47,794 nt of DNA from SOIA01 sp964348015 (GTDB lineage Bacteria > Acidobacteriota > Aminicenantia > Aminicenantales > Aminicenantaceae), in contig CAYGBC010000022.1 in NCBI GenBank assembly GCA_964348015.1, positions 1-47,794 on the forward strand, given 5' to 3'. The position numbers and the translations under genes are program-made. Every line of letters starts with the position of its first letter. The first letter of the stretch is position 1. The notes beneath the pieces are model-generated. The model saw only the letters and a program-made list of their open reading frames with translations. It did no database searches and had not been told where the DNA came from. This document shows, one piece after another, positions 36,253 through 44,209 of this stretch.

Positions 36253-38097
36253 TCATTTTTTGATCACCGTCTCCGTCTCCACCGTGAAGAACTTGAAATC
36301 CTTGTAGGTGAGTTCAACCCTCGATTTTGTCTCACGGCGGTTCGACATTAAACTCGGATATTTAATCAGAACCGCCGTTCGGCTAGGTAACATCACTCCG
36401 TTATTCTCAATCTTATACTCATACGTCCTCAAGAAAAACGGCTCGATGTTAAGGAAAACCGCTTCCCTTAAAATATCTTCGTATCCGTAAAGAGGCACGC
36501 CTTCGATCTCGCTCTTAATAATTTGAAAGCTACCCTTTTCTACCCATATTTTAGCGGAGCGGACGCCATCCGCATCCCCGAACTTTGGGACGGCTTCCAA
36601 AACATACACATCCTTGCCAGACACTCTCTTTTCTTCGCAAATTCGATAATTGAAAAGAGGCTGGTGATCTTTATCGAGAATCTTGAACAAAGAAACGACA
36701 GGCGAGAGCGTGGAATAGCGGTCCTCTTCCAATAGTCTCACCTCGTCCACGACTTTGCGGCCATTTTCCTTGAGCACGATCCGCCGTTCCTTGATCTCCT
36801 CGAACCTCCTGATCATCTGGTAGTCGCAATTGTATCTGAATCTCTCGGCATCCTTGATGCTCAGAATTTGAGGCTTATAAACTACCCAGCCCGTCATCAT
36901 ACCATCGGCGCTTTCGGTGACTTGAACTGCAAAATCGCTAGGGAACCTGCCCACCAGCATGGCCAGGCGGTCTGGATGTCTAAGAGAATGCGTGGTTTCT
37001 TTGATCGTCTCTTCACAAGTGTAGAAGAGGGCCGCGTCGGCAAGTTTTCGGCAGTATTCAGCACACCCGTTAAGTATCCTTTCCATTTGCTCTCTTGTGG
37101 CCGCATCCACAGCTGCTGCATTCTCCTCGATATAAGTCAATTCTTCGGCATAAACTCGCGGATCGAAATTAAATGCATAGTCAAAGGCAGCGGGAACGGG
37201 TTTTCTCTTTTGGAGCACAGGCTCAAATCTCCACTGCCAAAAAGCCTGGCATGCTGCATAGTCAAGGTAAGGATGTAAGGAGGTTGTGACCTGCACGTAC
37301 CGGACAATCCCTTTTTCATCGATGGCAATCCGAAGCCCGACCCAGCCCTTAATACCCCGCCGCCTCAACTCCCCCGGGTAAGAAGGAAGAATCTTATCGA
37401 TAGGCCGAGGTGCCGGCATGAGCTTCGGCATGGGTGGACTTTTAAGCGTCGGCGAGGTCCTTCGCTTGGGCTGAGGTTCATCAGCTGTCAACTTGACTAC
37501 CATGAAATAAGGCCGGTTCTCATTGGGGACGCTAACAACAACAGGGTCATTGAATCCAACGGTCAATGTCTGATCTACAATCAAGCGCATCTTTTCCTCG
37601 TCCCTGGTCGCTTCGAAAGTTTTTCTTAGCATTATCCTATCACTTTTTTCCGGGCGGATTATACCCTCCTTGGTCTTTGAGAGCACGACGCGCAGTGTCA
37701 CTTTCATTGGAGAAGGGACTTTGTGCGACAGATCGATCCTGTAGGCTATTTGCCTGCCCAAAACCACCTTGCCGGGGAAGGGGAGATCTTCCCTTTGTGT
37801 TTGTTTGAAGAGGAATAGGTCACTAAGCGTTCGCAAGTCTCTTAAGTCCAAGAGAGTATCAATAACGGCGGCCCTAAAATCGTGTTCAGATCCCTCGGCC
37901 AGAGCCCTGAGTGAGCTGAGCTCCGGGGTGGTCGAGAGCGGCATCAGCTCGACTTGTGACAGTCCTGGCTCGCCCACTACCATTGTCCCTTGAAAAAGCC
38001 ATATCCGGATGGTGATTTCTTTGCGGCCTGCAAAACTGATGTTGGCTAAAAGCAAAAGAGCGATAATAAAAATCCACGTCCTTTGTTTTTTGTCCAC
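36253..38097 (-). CDS. Secreted protein with internal TonB C-terminal domain
   Basis: The 614-residue product has a signal peptide (about 1-23) and an unknown beta-rich region (about 25-210). A TonB C-terminal domain lies inside the protein (about 235-310), with YPGELRRRGIKGWVGLRIAI and WQWRFEPVLQKRKPV. A final 300 residues resemble the LolA-like fold (SAKIWVEKGSFQIIKSEIEG). There is no N-terminal inner-membrane anchor or Pro-rich span, so it is unlikely to be a normal TonB energy transducer. The start is GTG; AGGGGGA precedes it. It is headed by repeat copy E with a promoter-like sequence. Confidence 0.82.
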   Translation of the reverse strand: MDKKQRTWIFIIALLLLANISFAGRKEITIRIWLFQGTMVVGEPGLSQVELMPLSTTPELSSLRALAEGSEHDFRAAVIDTLLDLRDLRTLSDLFLFKQTQREDLPFPGKVVLGRQIAYRIDLSHKVPSPMKVTLRVVLSKTKEGIIRPEKSDRIMLRKTFEATRDEEKMRLIVDQTLTVGFNDPVVVSVPNENRPYFMVVKLTADEPQPKRRTSPTLKSPPMPKLMPAPRPIDKILPSYPGELRRRGIKGWVGLRIAIDEKGIVRYVQVTTSLHPYLDYAACQAFWQWRFEPVLQKRKPVPAAFDYAFNFDPRVYAEELTYIEENAAAVDAATREQMERILNGCAEYCRKLADAALFYTCEETIKETTHSLRHPDRLAMLVGRFPSDFAVQVTESADGMMTGWVVYKPQILSIKDAERFRYNCDYQMIRRFEEIKERRIVLKENGRKVVDEVRLLEEDRYSTLSPVVSLFKILDKDHQPLFNYRICEEKRVSGKDVYVLEAVPKFGDADGVRSAKIWVEKGSFQIIKSEIEGVPLYGYEDILREAVFLNIEPFFLRTYEYKIENNGVMLPSRTAVLIKYPSLMSNRRETKSRVELTYKDFKFFTVETETVIKK

Positions 38098-38117
38098 TTT
38101 CTGCTCCCCCTGTAATT

Positions 38118-38146
38118 ATTATAACTCGCTCAGCGTCTCTTTCCAA
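38118..38146 (-). promoter_or_regulatory. Promoter within repeat copy E
   Basis: The minus strand reads TTGGAA, 17 bases, TATAAT. The -10 is perfect. It lies 20 bases upstream of the GTG start. Confidence 0.6.
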
Positions 38147-38184
38147 TCCAGGGAAGCTAGGGCTTTGGAGGATTTGGGTTTCAC
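38118..38184 (-). repeat. Dispersed repeat copy E
   Basis: AACTCGCTCAGCGTCTC, TTCCAATCCAGGGAAGC and GGCTTTGGAGGATTTGGG. One of the best copies; it precedes the TonB-C-domain gene, which is unrelated to the propellers. Confidence 0.9.
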
Positions 38185-38215
38185 TTTAATTTTAATTTCT
38201 GTTAGGATGAATTTA

Positions 38216-39373
38216 TTACTTGTCAGATAGTCCAGGAATTCTATATTTTCCAATGCTGTAATACCCTTCTTTATCCTGGTCTACTGAATATAGAAAGTTT
38301 TTCCACGCTATAATTTGAATATTCTGATATCTTTTTGGCTCAATTCCATCAGGGAAACATAGGAAGAAACTATCAACATATTTCCCGTCCCTATCATAAA
38401 CATCAATCAGCCACTCATTATCCTCGTTTTTTTCTGATGTAATGGCCCAGAGATTATCTTCGAAAATTAAAAGCTTCTGAACATCTTGATAATACTCCCT
38501 ATCAGGGCCATATAAGAATCCTGGTTTCTTTTTTATTTTTGGTCTTTTGATACGCCTAAATTCACGAGTGATAATTTCATCAATTTTATTTGATTTCAAG
38601 TTAAATCTGACAATCTTATACTCAGATGTATGAACCACAAAAAGATTCTCAAAATCTTTAATCGTAAATTCTAAAAAAGCCTGTCCAAACCAGGCACTTC
38701 TATCGAAATAAAATTGTACGGGAAATGTGTGTATTTTTTTATGTCTCTGAAAGTCAGAGGAAAATTCATAAATATTTCCGTGAAAATCTATATACCCGGA
38801 TTTTCCTTTAAGCTCCCATGAAACTTCCGTTTGAACGGCATAAATTTTTTCTCTAAAATTTCCAATAAATCTAAACAGACGGAATGGCTCTATTAATTTA
38901 ATTTCCTCTTTTAGAACTCCATTAAGGTCAAACTCCATAACCTTCAGAGGACTTATAGCACGGACAACGATTTCATCATTGATAACGGCAAAACGTTTTC
39001 TTAGTCCTGGGTCTGCTTCTCCCGGGCCTTGTCCTGTTCCAATTATCTTAAAAACAAAATTCCCATTTTTGTCATATTTGTAAAGGTGCGGACTGCTTAA
39101 AAAATATATATTTTCATTGTAATCGACAACTAGATTTTCTGGCCATCTAAAGACAATATCCTTTCCATTATCTCTAATCCTCATAATCTCTTTGAGATAT
39201 ATTTCCCTTTTCGGATTATTACTTAATGGTTCTTTTGGATTCTTGATAACTTTAATCCCCCCTTCTTTTTTTATTTTTCCCTTCCATTCAGCTTTTTGTC
39301 CCCCTAATGAAATAAGCATAATGAAAGCCGGAAGAAATAGGATGATTGATATAACCTTACTTCTGTTCGCCAT
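38216..39373 (-). CDS. Secreted 6-bladed beta-propeller, NPKEPLSNNPKR subgroup
   Basis: About 385 residues. It has a signal peptide (MANRSKVISIILFLPAF) and the subgroup segment IKNPKEPLSNNPKREIYLKE with IMRIRDNG. The family loop is IGTGQGPGEA; the last blade ends YSIGKYRIPG. I chose ATG at 39373 because a GGGGG ribosome-binding site lies just upstream; the longer frame would start from a TTG within the leader. It is expressed from the promoter inside repeat copy D. Confidence 0.9.
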   Translation of the reverse strand: MANRSKVISIILFLPAFIMLISLGGQKAEWKGKIKKEGGIKVIKNPKEPLSNNPKREIYLKEIMRIRDNGKDIVFRWPENLVVDYNENIYFLSSPHLYKYDKNGNFVFKIIGTGQGPGEADPGLRKRFAVINDEIVVRAISPLKVMEFDLNGVLKEEIKLIEPFRLFRFIGNFREKIYAVQTEVSWELKGKSGYIDFHGNIYEFSSDFQRHKKIHTFPVQFYFDRSAWFGQAFLEFTIKDFENLFVVHTSEYKIVRFNLKSNKIDEIITREFRRIKRPKIKKKPGFLYGPDREYYQDVQKLLIFEDNLWAITSEKNEDNEWLIDVYDRDGKYVDSFFLCFPDGIEPKRYQNIQIIAWKNFLYSVDQDKEGYYSIGKYRIPGLSDK

Positions 39374-39391
39374 TTTTACCCCCACATACAA

Positions 39392-39420
39392 ATTCTAACT
39401 CGCTCAGCGTCTCTTTCCAA
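39392..39420 (-). promoter_or_regulatory. Promoter within repeat copy D
   Basis: TTGGAA, 17 bases, TAGAAT on the minus strand. It lies 18 bases upstream of the ATG at 39373. Confidence 0.55.
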
Positions 39421-39460
39421 TCCAGGGAAGCCAGGGCTTTTGGGGATTTAGGTTTTACTC
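39392..39460 (-). repeat. Dispersed repeat copy D
   Basis: AACTCGCTCAGCGTCTC, TTCCAATCCAGGGAAGCC and GGGCTTTTGGGGATTTAGG. A second ACTCAGCG follows at its far end, so this copy is flanked by the short motif on both sides. Confidence 0.9.
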
Positions 39461-39478
39461 AGCGCAATCCTCTTCTTC

Positions 39479-40546
39479 TTAATCAATGATTTCATACTTG
39501 GCAACTGAAATCAGTTCATCCTCTCCAATCTCGATAACATAAAGAAAATTCTTATACACAACCATGGGTGCATAGAGGTGGTCATCTCTTTTTATATTCC
39601 GCAGCGGCAGATAAAAATTATCCAGGTATTTTCCCTCACGACTAAAAACATCGACCAAGATGCCTCTATCCTTGTCAACCGTTGAAGTTATGACCCAGAG
39701 ATTGTTTTTATGGATGGCTAATCTATAAATGTCATTATGAAATTCTGGAAGCATAGGTATCATCTTGCTTTTCTCTGGAAGGATATGCTTCACACGCTCA
39801 TACTTCCTCCTGAAAATCCTGACAATCTCGATTTTCTCTAAATCCAGCAGTTTTACCAGATATTCGGGTGTATGAAAAAGATAGACATAACGTTGGTTCT
39901 CGCTAAATGTTTTGAGCCAACTAACTAAAATGATGCCACCGCCTTGAGTTGAGATTGTAATAGGAAAAATGTATGAGGTGGGAGTAATCTCTCTTGTTTT
40001 ACTAACAACACAAAGCCTGTAATTACTCTCTTTTATTCCATTTATTCTTTCAAAACCTTTTCTCTCACGCTGAGTAAAGTAGTACTTTCCATTGTAATAC
40101 CCAATGAGAGTAGAAAACCTCCATTCAGGCCTGATATCTTGAATCAAATTTCCCTGCATGTCCAATCTGATAATTTTATACATAATCGATGAAGCAAGGA
40201 TAATTTCGTCTTCTCCAATGATGATATCGGTAAGGTTTTGATTCAATCCTCCTGGTCCTTCGCCTTTCTTGTAGAGGTTTTTCACGAATTTTCCATTGAC
40301 ATCAAATTTGTAAAGCTTGTTAGGCTCATGAATAAAAATGGAACCATCTTTCGCTACCTTAATATCCCACGGACCAGAGAAATAGAATTTCCCTTCTTCA
40401 TCTGTAATCCGCATCACTTCTTTCAACTGGATTACACGACCTGCATTTTTACTCAATGGCTTTTCAGGATTTTCAATAATTGTCTGAGCAAGAATGATAA
40501 AAGTAAAAACAAATATAGAAGTAAGGATTAAAGCAGGTTTCTTCAT
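39479..40546 (-). CDS. Secreted 6-bladed beta-propeller, NPEKPLSKNAGR subgroup
   Basis: The 355-residue product has a signal peptide (MKKPALILTSIFVFTFIILAQ). The subgroup segment IENPEKPLSKNAGRVIQLKE is nearly the same as in the protein at 34070. The family loop is weaker (KKGEGPGGL). The last blade ends LISVAKYEIID, also as in 34070. Repeat copy C lies 10 bases upstream of its start but lacks a -10 box, so expression probably comes from the upstream gene's promoter. Confidence 0.9.
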   Translation of the reverse strand: MKKPALILTSIFVFTFIILAQTIIENPEKPLSKNAGRVIQLKEVMRITDEEGKFYFSGPWDIKVAKDGSIFIHEPNKLYKFDVNGKFVKNLYKKGEGPGGLNQNLTDIIIGEDEIILASSIMYKIIRLDMQGNLIQDIRPEWRFSTLIGYYNGKYYFTQRERKGFERINGIKESNYRLCVVSKTREITPTSYIFPITISTQGGGIILVSWLKTFSENQRYVYLFHTPEYLVKLLDLEKIEIVRIFRRKYERVKHILPEKSKMIPMLPEFHNDIYRLAIHKNNLWVITSTVDKDRGILVDVFSREGKYLDNFYLPLRNIKRDDHLYAPMVVYKNFLYVIEIGEDELISVAKYEIID

Positions 40547-40555
40547 AACACTTTC

Positions 40556-40612
40556 TTCATTCAGATACCCTTTTCAATCCAGAAAAGCCAGAGATTTAGG
40601 GAGTGGGATTTC
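40556..40612 (-). repeat. Dispersed repeat copy C (diverged)
   Basis: TTTTCAATCCAGAAAAGCC, then GATTTAGGGAGTGGGATTTC. The CTCGCTCAGCG half is replaced by TTCATTCAGATAC, and no -10 box remains. Confidence 0.75.
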
Positions 40613-40619
40613 TAAAAGA

Positions 40620-41789
40620 CTATTCCCACTTCATTTTGCTAACAACAAATTTCTTATAACCGCTTTCTTTTTCTTGAACACAATAAAACAGATTGTTTAT
40701 TATCGTTGCTTTGGCAAGGCTTTCCCAAATCCAAACATTCAGACTCTTTCTCCCAATAAAAACACCATCAGGATTGAAAATATCGAACATAAATTCGCCT
40801 GGATTTTCTCCCTCCTCATACGTCATGACAAAAAGCCTCCCCTTATCGTCTGTGAATAAAGACTGATAGGGTGGGAACGAATCAGGGAAAAAGGTTATTT
40901 TTTTAAGATTTTCGGGTGTTTTCTCCATTATTGCCTTTTTATATTCATCAGAGACAGGTACGTTTTTATATTCTTTTTTAATTTTCCTAATTAAGTTCCC
41001 TTCCAAATCATATACCCATATCTCATATCCTCTCTCTTCATTACCTATATAAACAGCTCCTTTTGACACGCTCCAAGCCCAAATTGGATATGTGCCTTTC
41101 CGTTTTTTTGTTACCATTGAGCTTAAAAAATTATACCTATCAAGCTCTTTTATTTCTTCAAATTGAGCACTGAATAATCTCAAAGGAATTTGGATATATT
41201 CTTCTCTATACGAACCTATCACTTGTCCGAAGGTGATATATTTTCCATTCTCAAGACAGGACACTTTTGCAATCCGCAAATCAGAACGAGTAATATTTAT
41301 TTCCTTTTTCAATCTTCCATCTCCACTAAAAATCACAAGCTTTAGCTTCGCTTGGTCTGTAACAGCAACATTGTCTTGATTATCAATTTCAAGGTGAAAC
41401 GGATATTGAAATTCGCCTGGACCCTGTCCTACTGGTCCGAAAGACGTAATGTATTTTCCATCTTTATCAAATTTGAAGACATTATCCCCCGTGCTTGACA
41501 TAAATTTCAGAAAATAAATATTGCCCTTCGAGTCAACATCAAAACATCTTATATCAGTCAATCCAATTCTAGCTATATCAGAATATTCAGTATCAATGGT
41601 GAATATTTCTTCAAGATTAAATCCCGCAGATTCTGTCTTGATTTTATAAGGCTCAATATGATTAACAATGACTTCCACTCCATCTTCCATATATCTTTCT
41701 ATTTTTTCTTTTTTGGGTTCACAGGAAACAAGAATAATAAAGGCTGAAAGAAATAGAACTAATGAAACAATCTTAGTTTTGTTTTTCAT
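40620..41789 (-). CDS. Lipoprotein 6-bladed beta-propeller
   Basis: The 389-residue product has a lipoprotein signal with lipobox L-V-S-C23 (MKNKTKIVSLVLFLSAF region), so it is membrane-anchored by lipid, unlike the soluble paralogues. The segment EDGVEVIVNHIEPYK resembles the propeller at 50-1252. Blades include VDSKGNIYFLKF; the family loop is GPVGQGPGEF. GGGGG lies seven bases before the ATG. Transcription is probably from repeat copy B. Confidence 0.92.
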   Translation of the reverse strand: MKNKTKIVSLVLFLSAFIILVSCEPKKEKIERYMEDGVEVIVNHIEPYKIKTESAGFNLEEIFTIDTEYSDIARIGLTDIRCFDVDSKGNIYFLKFMSSTGDNVFKFDKDGKYITSFGPVGQGPGEFQYPFHLEIDNQDNVAVTDQAKLKLVIFSGDGRLKKEINITRSDLRIAKVSCLENGKYITFGQVIGSYREEYIQIPLRLFSAQFEEIKELDRYNFLSSMVTKKRKGTYPIWAWSVSKGAVYIGNEERGYEIWVYDLEGNLIRKIKKEYKNVPVSDEYKKAIMEKTPENLKKITFFPDSFPPYQSLFTDDKGRLFVMTYEEGENPGEFMFDIFNPDGVFIGRKSLNVWIWESLAKATIINNLFYCVQEKESGYKKFVVSKMKWE

Positions 41790-41807
41790 TTTTGTCCCCC
41801 AATATAA

Positions 41808-41836
41808 ATTCTAATTCGCTCAGCGTCCTTTTTCAA
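41808..41836 (-). promoter_or_regulatory. Promoter within repeat copy B
   Basis: TTGAAA, 17 bases, TAGAAT on the minus strand. It lies 18 bases upstream of the ATG at 41789. Confidence 0.6.
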
Positions 41837-41870
41837 TCCAAGGGAGCAGGGGATTAGTTAGATTCAGTTT
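41808..41870 (-). repeat. Dispersed repeat copy B
   Basis: ATTCGCTCAGCGTCC and TTTCAATCCAAGGGAGC, then a diverged far half (GGGGATTAGTTAGATTCAG). Its promoter half is nearly identical to copies D-F. Confidence 0.85.
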
Positions 41871-41874
41871 ATGT

Positions 41875-42993
41875 TCACTCCCACTCCATGGTGTATCTCT
41901 TGACCAGAGGGATGCCTTCCTCGTTTTCCCTTATTATGCAATAGAGCTTATTGTTCCTGACGGCATAAACCTGTTCGTCCTCAGGAAGAGAGAAACGGGA
42001 GATATACCGACCCAATGGATCGAAAACATCGTAGTAAACGCCGACCTTATCATCCTTCTCGCTGGTCAGGGTATAAATTCGATCTTTTTCGTCAATAACA
42101 AGCCCCGTAACAACAGGATAATATTCAGGAAATTCGAATTTAAAACGAAATGGAGCGTCTTTGGAGGATTCTCTTTTAATGAATCGCTCCTTGTCTGAAT
42201 CTGTTATTTTTACAGGATCATAATCTTTGACGATTCGCTTTATGGCTTTGCCGTTGGGATCGACGACATGTATGTCATAAGTTGAAGATAAAATCCATAT
42301 CAGTTTATCGTCTTTCGTTAAATCAAAATAGTAACCCTTTGGAAAAGGATTGCTCACGCCCCGCTTTCGAGTTTTTTTAAAGGAATGAAATTTCATGACC
42401 AGATTCAAGTCAGGATCGTATTTAACCAGCTCCTCGACTGTCTTGTATCCCCGTCCCCTTTTATATTGATACACGAATCCTCTGCTGTCGATTCTGACTG
42501 AGCCCATAGGAAGTTTGTTTGCTGAAACAGTCTTCAGAAACTCCCCGTTCAGATTAAGGTATGTGAACCTGCGACTCAAAACGTCATACACAACAAGGAC
42601 ACCACTAGGCATAACCTTTATTCTACCTGGTCCGGTGAATTCACCCGGTCCCTGGCCAATGCGGCCAAAAGTCCTGAGAAGTCTTCCTTTTGAATCGAAA
42701 ACCCTTATTTTGACCTCTTTTGGATCCAGCGTATAGATGTTTCCTGAAGCATCAACCGCGAGGGAATTCAAAAAAGAAAACCAGTAATCCTCTTTCTCTG
42801 TATCTTCGCCAATGACCAGATCCTTCTTTAGAATTATTTTCGATGGAATGCCCGGCATAGAGACAGGCTCCTTCGGATTATAGATGACAGTCATGCCATT
42901 TTCGGTTCTAATCTCCACTTCTTGTGCCCACGAAATGCAGAGCGGGAAAGCCAGAGAAAAGAGAGCAGCGAGTTTTATAAGGATCTTTCTCAT
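41875..42993 (-). CDS. Secreted 6-bladed beta-propeller protein
   Basis: About 372 residues. It has a signal peptide (MRKILIKLAALFSLAFPLCISWAQ), the segment ENGMTVIYNPKEPVSMPG and the family loop GRIGQGPGEF. Blades include VDASGNIYTLDPKEVKIRV. I chose ATG at 42993: the longer frame adds 15 residues read from the repeat itself, while GGGGG precedes this ATG and the signal peptide begins here. It is the first propeller gene of the array. Confidence 0.9.
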   Translation of the reverse strand: MRKILIKLAALFSLAFPLCISWAQEVEIRTENGMTVIYNPKEPVSMPGIPSKIILKKDLVIGEDTEKEDYWFSFLNSLAVDASGNIYTLDPKEVKIRVFDSKGRLLRTFGRIGQGPGEFTGPGRIKVMPSGVLVVYDVLSRRFTYLNLNGEFLKTVSANKLPMGSVRIDSRGFVYQYKRGRGYKTVEELVKYDPDLNLVMKFHSFKKTRKRGVSNPFPKGYYFDLTKDDKLIWILSSTYDIHVVDPNGKAIKRIVKDYDPVKITDSDKERFIKRESSKDAPFRFKFEFPEYYPVVTGLVIDEKDRIYTLTSEKDDKVGVYYDVFDPLGRYISRFSLPEDEQVYAVRNNKLYCIIRENEEGIPLVKRYTMEWE

Positions 42994-43009
42994 CTTCCCC
43001 CTTTTGTAG

Positions 43010-43038
43010 ATTCTAACTCGATAGGCCATCTTTTTCAA
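43010..43038 (-). promoter_or_regulatory. Promoter within repeat copy A
   Basis: TTGAAA, 17 bases, TAGAAT on the minus strand. The spacer sequence differs from the other copies, yet the hexamers and spacing are kept. Confidence 0.6.
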
Positions 43039-43062
43039 TCCAGGAGCCAGGGCTTAAACGGA
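43010..43062 (-). repeat. Dispersed repeat copy A
   Basis: TAACTCGATAGGCCATC, TTTCAATCCAGGAGCC and AGGGCTTAAACGGA. It is the first copy of the array and its spacer has diverged. Confidence 0.8.
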
Positions 43063-43161
43063 TAAAGCAATATTTTTGATCGAGATAGTTCTTATCCAAA
43101 AGAAGTGAATATATTTTTTTGGTAAATATAATCAGTAATTTGTTTTTTTATTTCGTTGATA

Positions 43162-44160
43162 TCAATTTACGACAATCTTTTCTTCTAAATATTTGATCCC
43201 AGCAGGAAGACCTCCTGATCTGAGCGTTAAAGCTAAATCTTCTGCTTCTTCGGCAGTAAAGTTACCATGAATGACTGCACTGTCAGAGATTCTGTCACGG
43301 ATTATTACCACCATTTGGACCTTACCATCAAAGACGATGCTTAATGGCCTGTCGATATTATCAGCAGTGAATCTGGAAAATCTTTCCGCCGCCTCAGGAA
43401 TGAAATTGACTTGGATAGCTGGATTGTTCCACTCATCTTTTGTGACTCGAACACTTTTAAGGTCCTTTCCTGTGACAATAGCCATTATGCTGAGGAGGTA
43501 ATAGCCTTCTTCTATTTGGCTTGGGCCAACAACTTCCATGCCCTCAGGAACTTCACTTCCATAGTCTTGAAGCAACGCCTCTTTATCTGAGGCAGGTCCG
43601 GCTTGAACCAATCTAAATTCGAGAAAAGCTCGTGTCTTTATTATGCTCTTAACTCTTTCTGGATCTTTAATCCGAAGACTCGGAATCTCAACAATAATTC
43701 TATCTTTATCTCCTTCATCTCTCTCAATGACTGCTCTTCTTAATCCCATTAGTTTTAGTCTCTTTCTTATCACATCGACTGTTTGTAATACGCACATATC
43801 TTCTAAATAGGTGATTGTGTTCTGCTTCATGGCAACCGAAACACTGTTGCCTCTGAAAGAAGCATCCCACTCTGTCAAATGTTCATCTATCAGTTCTCTA
43901 ACAAGAGCCTCTTTTTCCGGTTCAAACTCCTGGATGGTGAACCTGCCCGCGACATCCTTGTCTCTCACAATGGTCTTGTAATTCACTAAATTGTTTTTGA
44001 GATGTTCCTTCAGACGAAAAATTTCCATGTCTGTTTCAATTTTTATCGCATCCTCTGTATCTACTTGCAGAACAAGATGTAGCAATTCTTGAGGCTCTTT
44101 TTGGAGGCAGCCAATGAGTATTAAAAAAATAGAAACTAAAAATAAAGCCTTTTTTTTCAT
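43162..44160 (-). CDS. Lipoprotein with SecD periplasmic (P1 head) domain only
   Basis: The 332-residue product has a lipobox L-I-G-C18. It then matches the SecD periplasmic region: QTVDVIRKRLKLMGL, RIIVEIPSLRIKDPERVKSI followed by FLEFRLVQ, and LRSGGLPAGIKYLEEKIVVN. It stops just where SecD normally continues with TVGPSLG and its membrane-export helices, so it has no channel part. No SecD remnant follows the stop. It may be a repurposed chaperone-like lipoprotein. AGGAGGAGT precedes the ATG. It lies 49 bases after the amidohydrolase gene, probably in one operon. Confidence 0.85.
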   Translation of the reverse strand: MKKKALFLVSIFLILIGCLQKEPQELLHLVLQVDTEDAIKIETDMEIFRLKEHLKNNLVNYKTIVRDKDVAGRFTIQEFEPEKEALVRELIDEHLTEWDASFRGNSVSVAMKQNTITYLEDMCVLQTVDVIRKRLKLMGLRRAVIERDEGDKDRIIVEIPSLRIKDPERVKSIIKTRAFLEFRLVQAGPASDKEALLQDYGSEVPEGMEVVGPSQIEEGYYLLSIMAIVTGKDLKSVRVTKDEWNNPAIQVNFIPEAAERFSRFTADNIDRPLSIVFDGKVQMVVIIRDRISDSAVIHGNFTAEEAEDLALTLRSGGLPAGIKYLEEKIVVN

Positions 44161-44209
44161 TTACTCCTCCTTTTTTTAGGGGAGTGACTCGTCAAAAAGT
44201 TAAAACTTT

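Noticed and set aside
31559..43062. Integron-like attC sites as an explanation of the repeats
   Set aside because: The typical end motifs (RYYYAAC and GTTRRRY) are not present in the right places and no integrase gene is in the window. The array is therefore called only a dispersed repeat.
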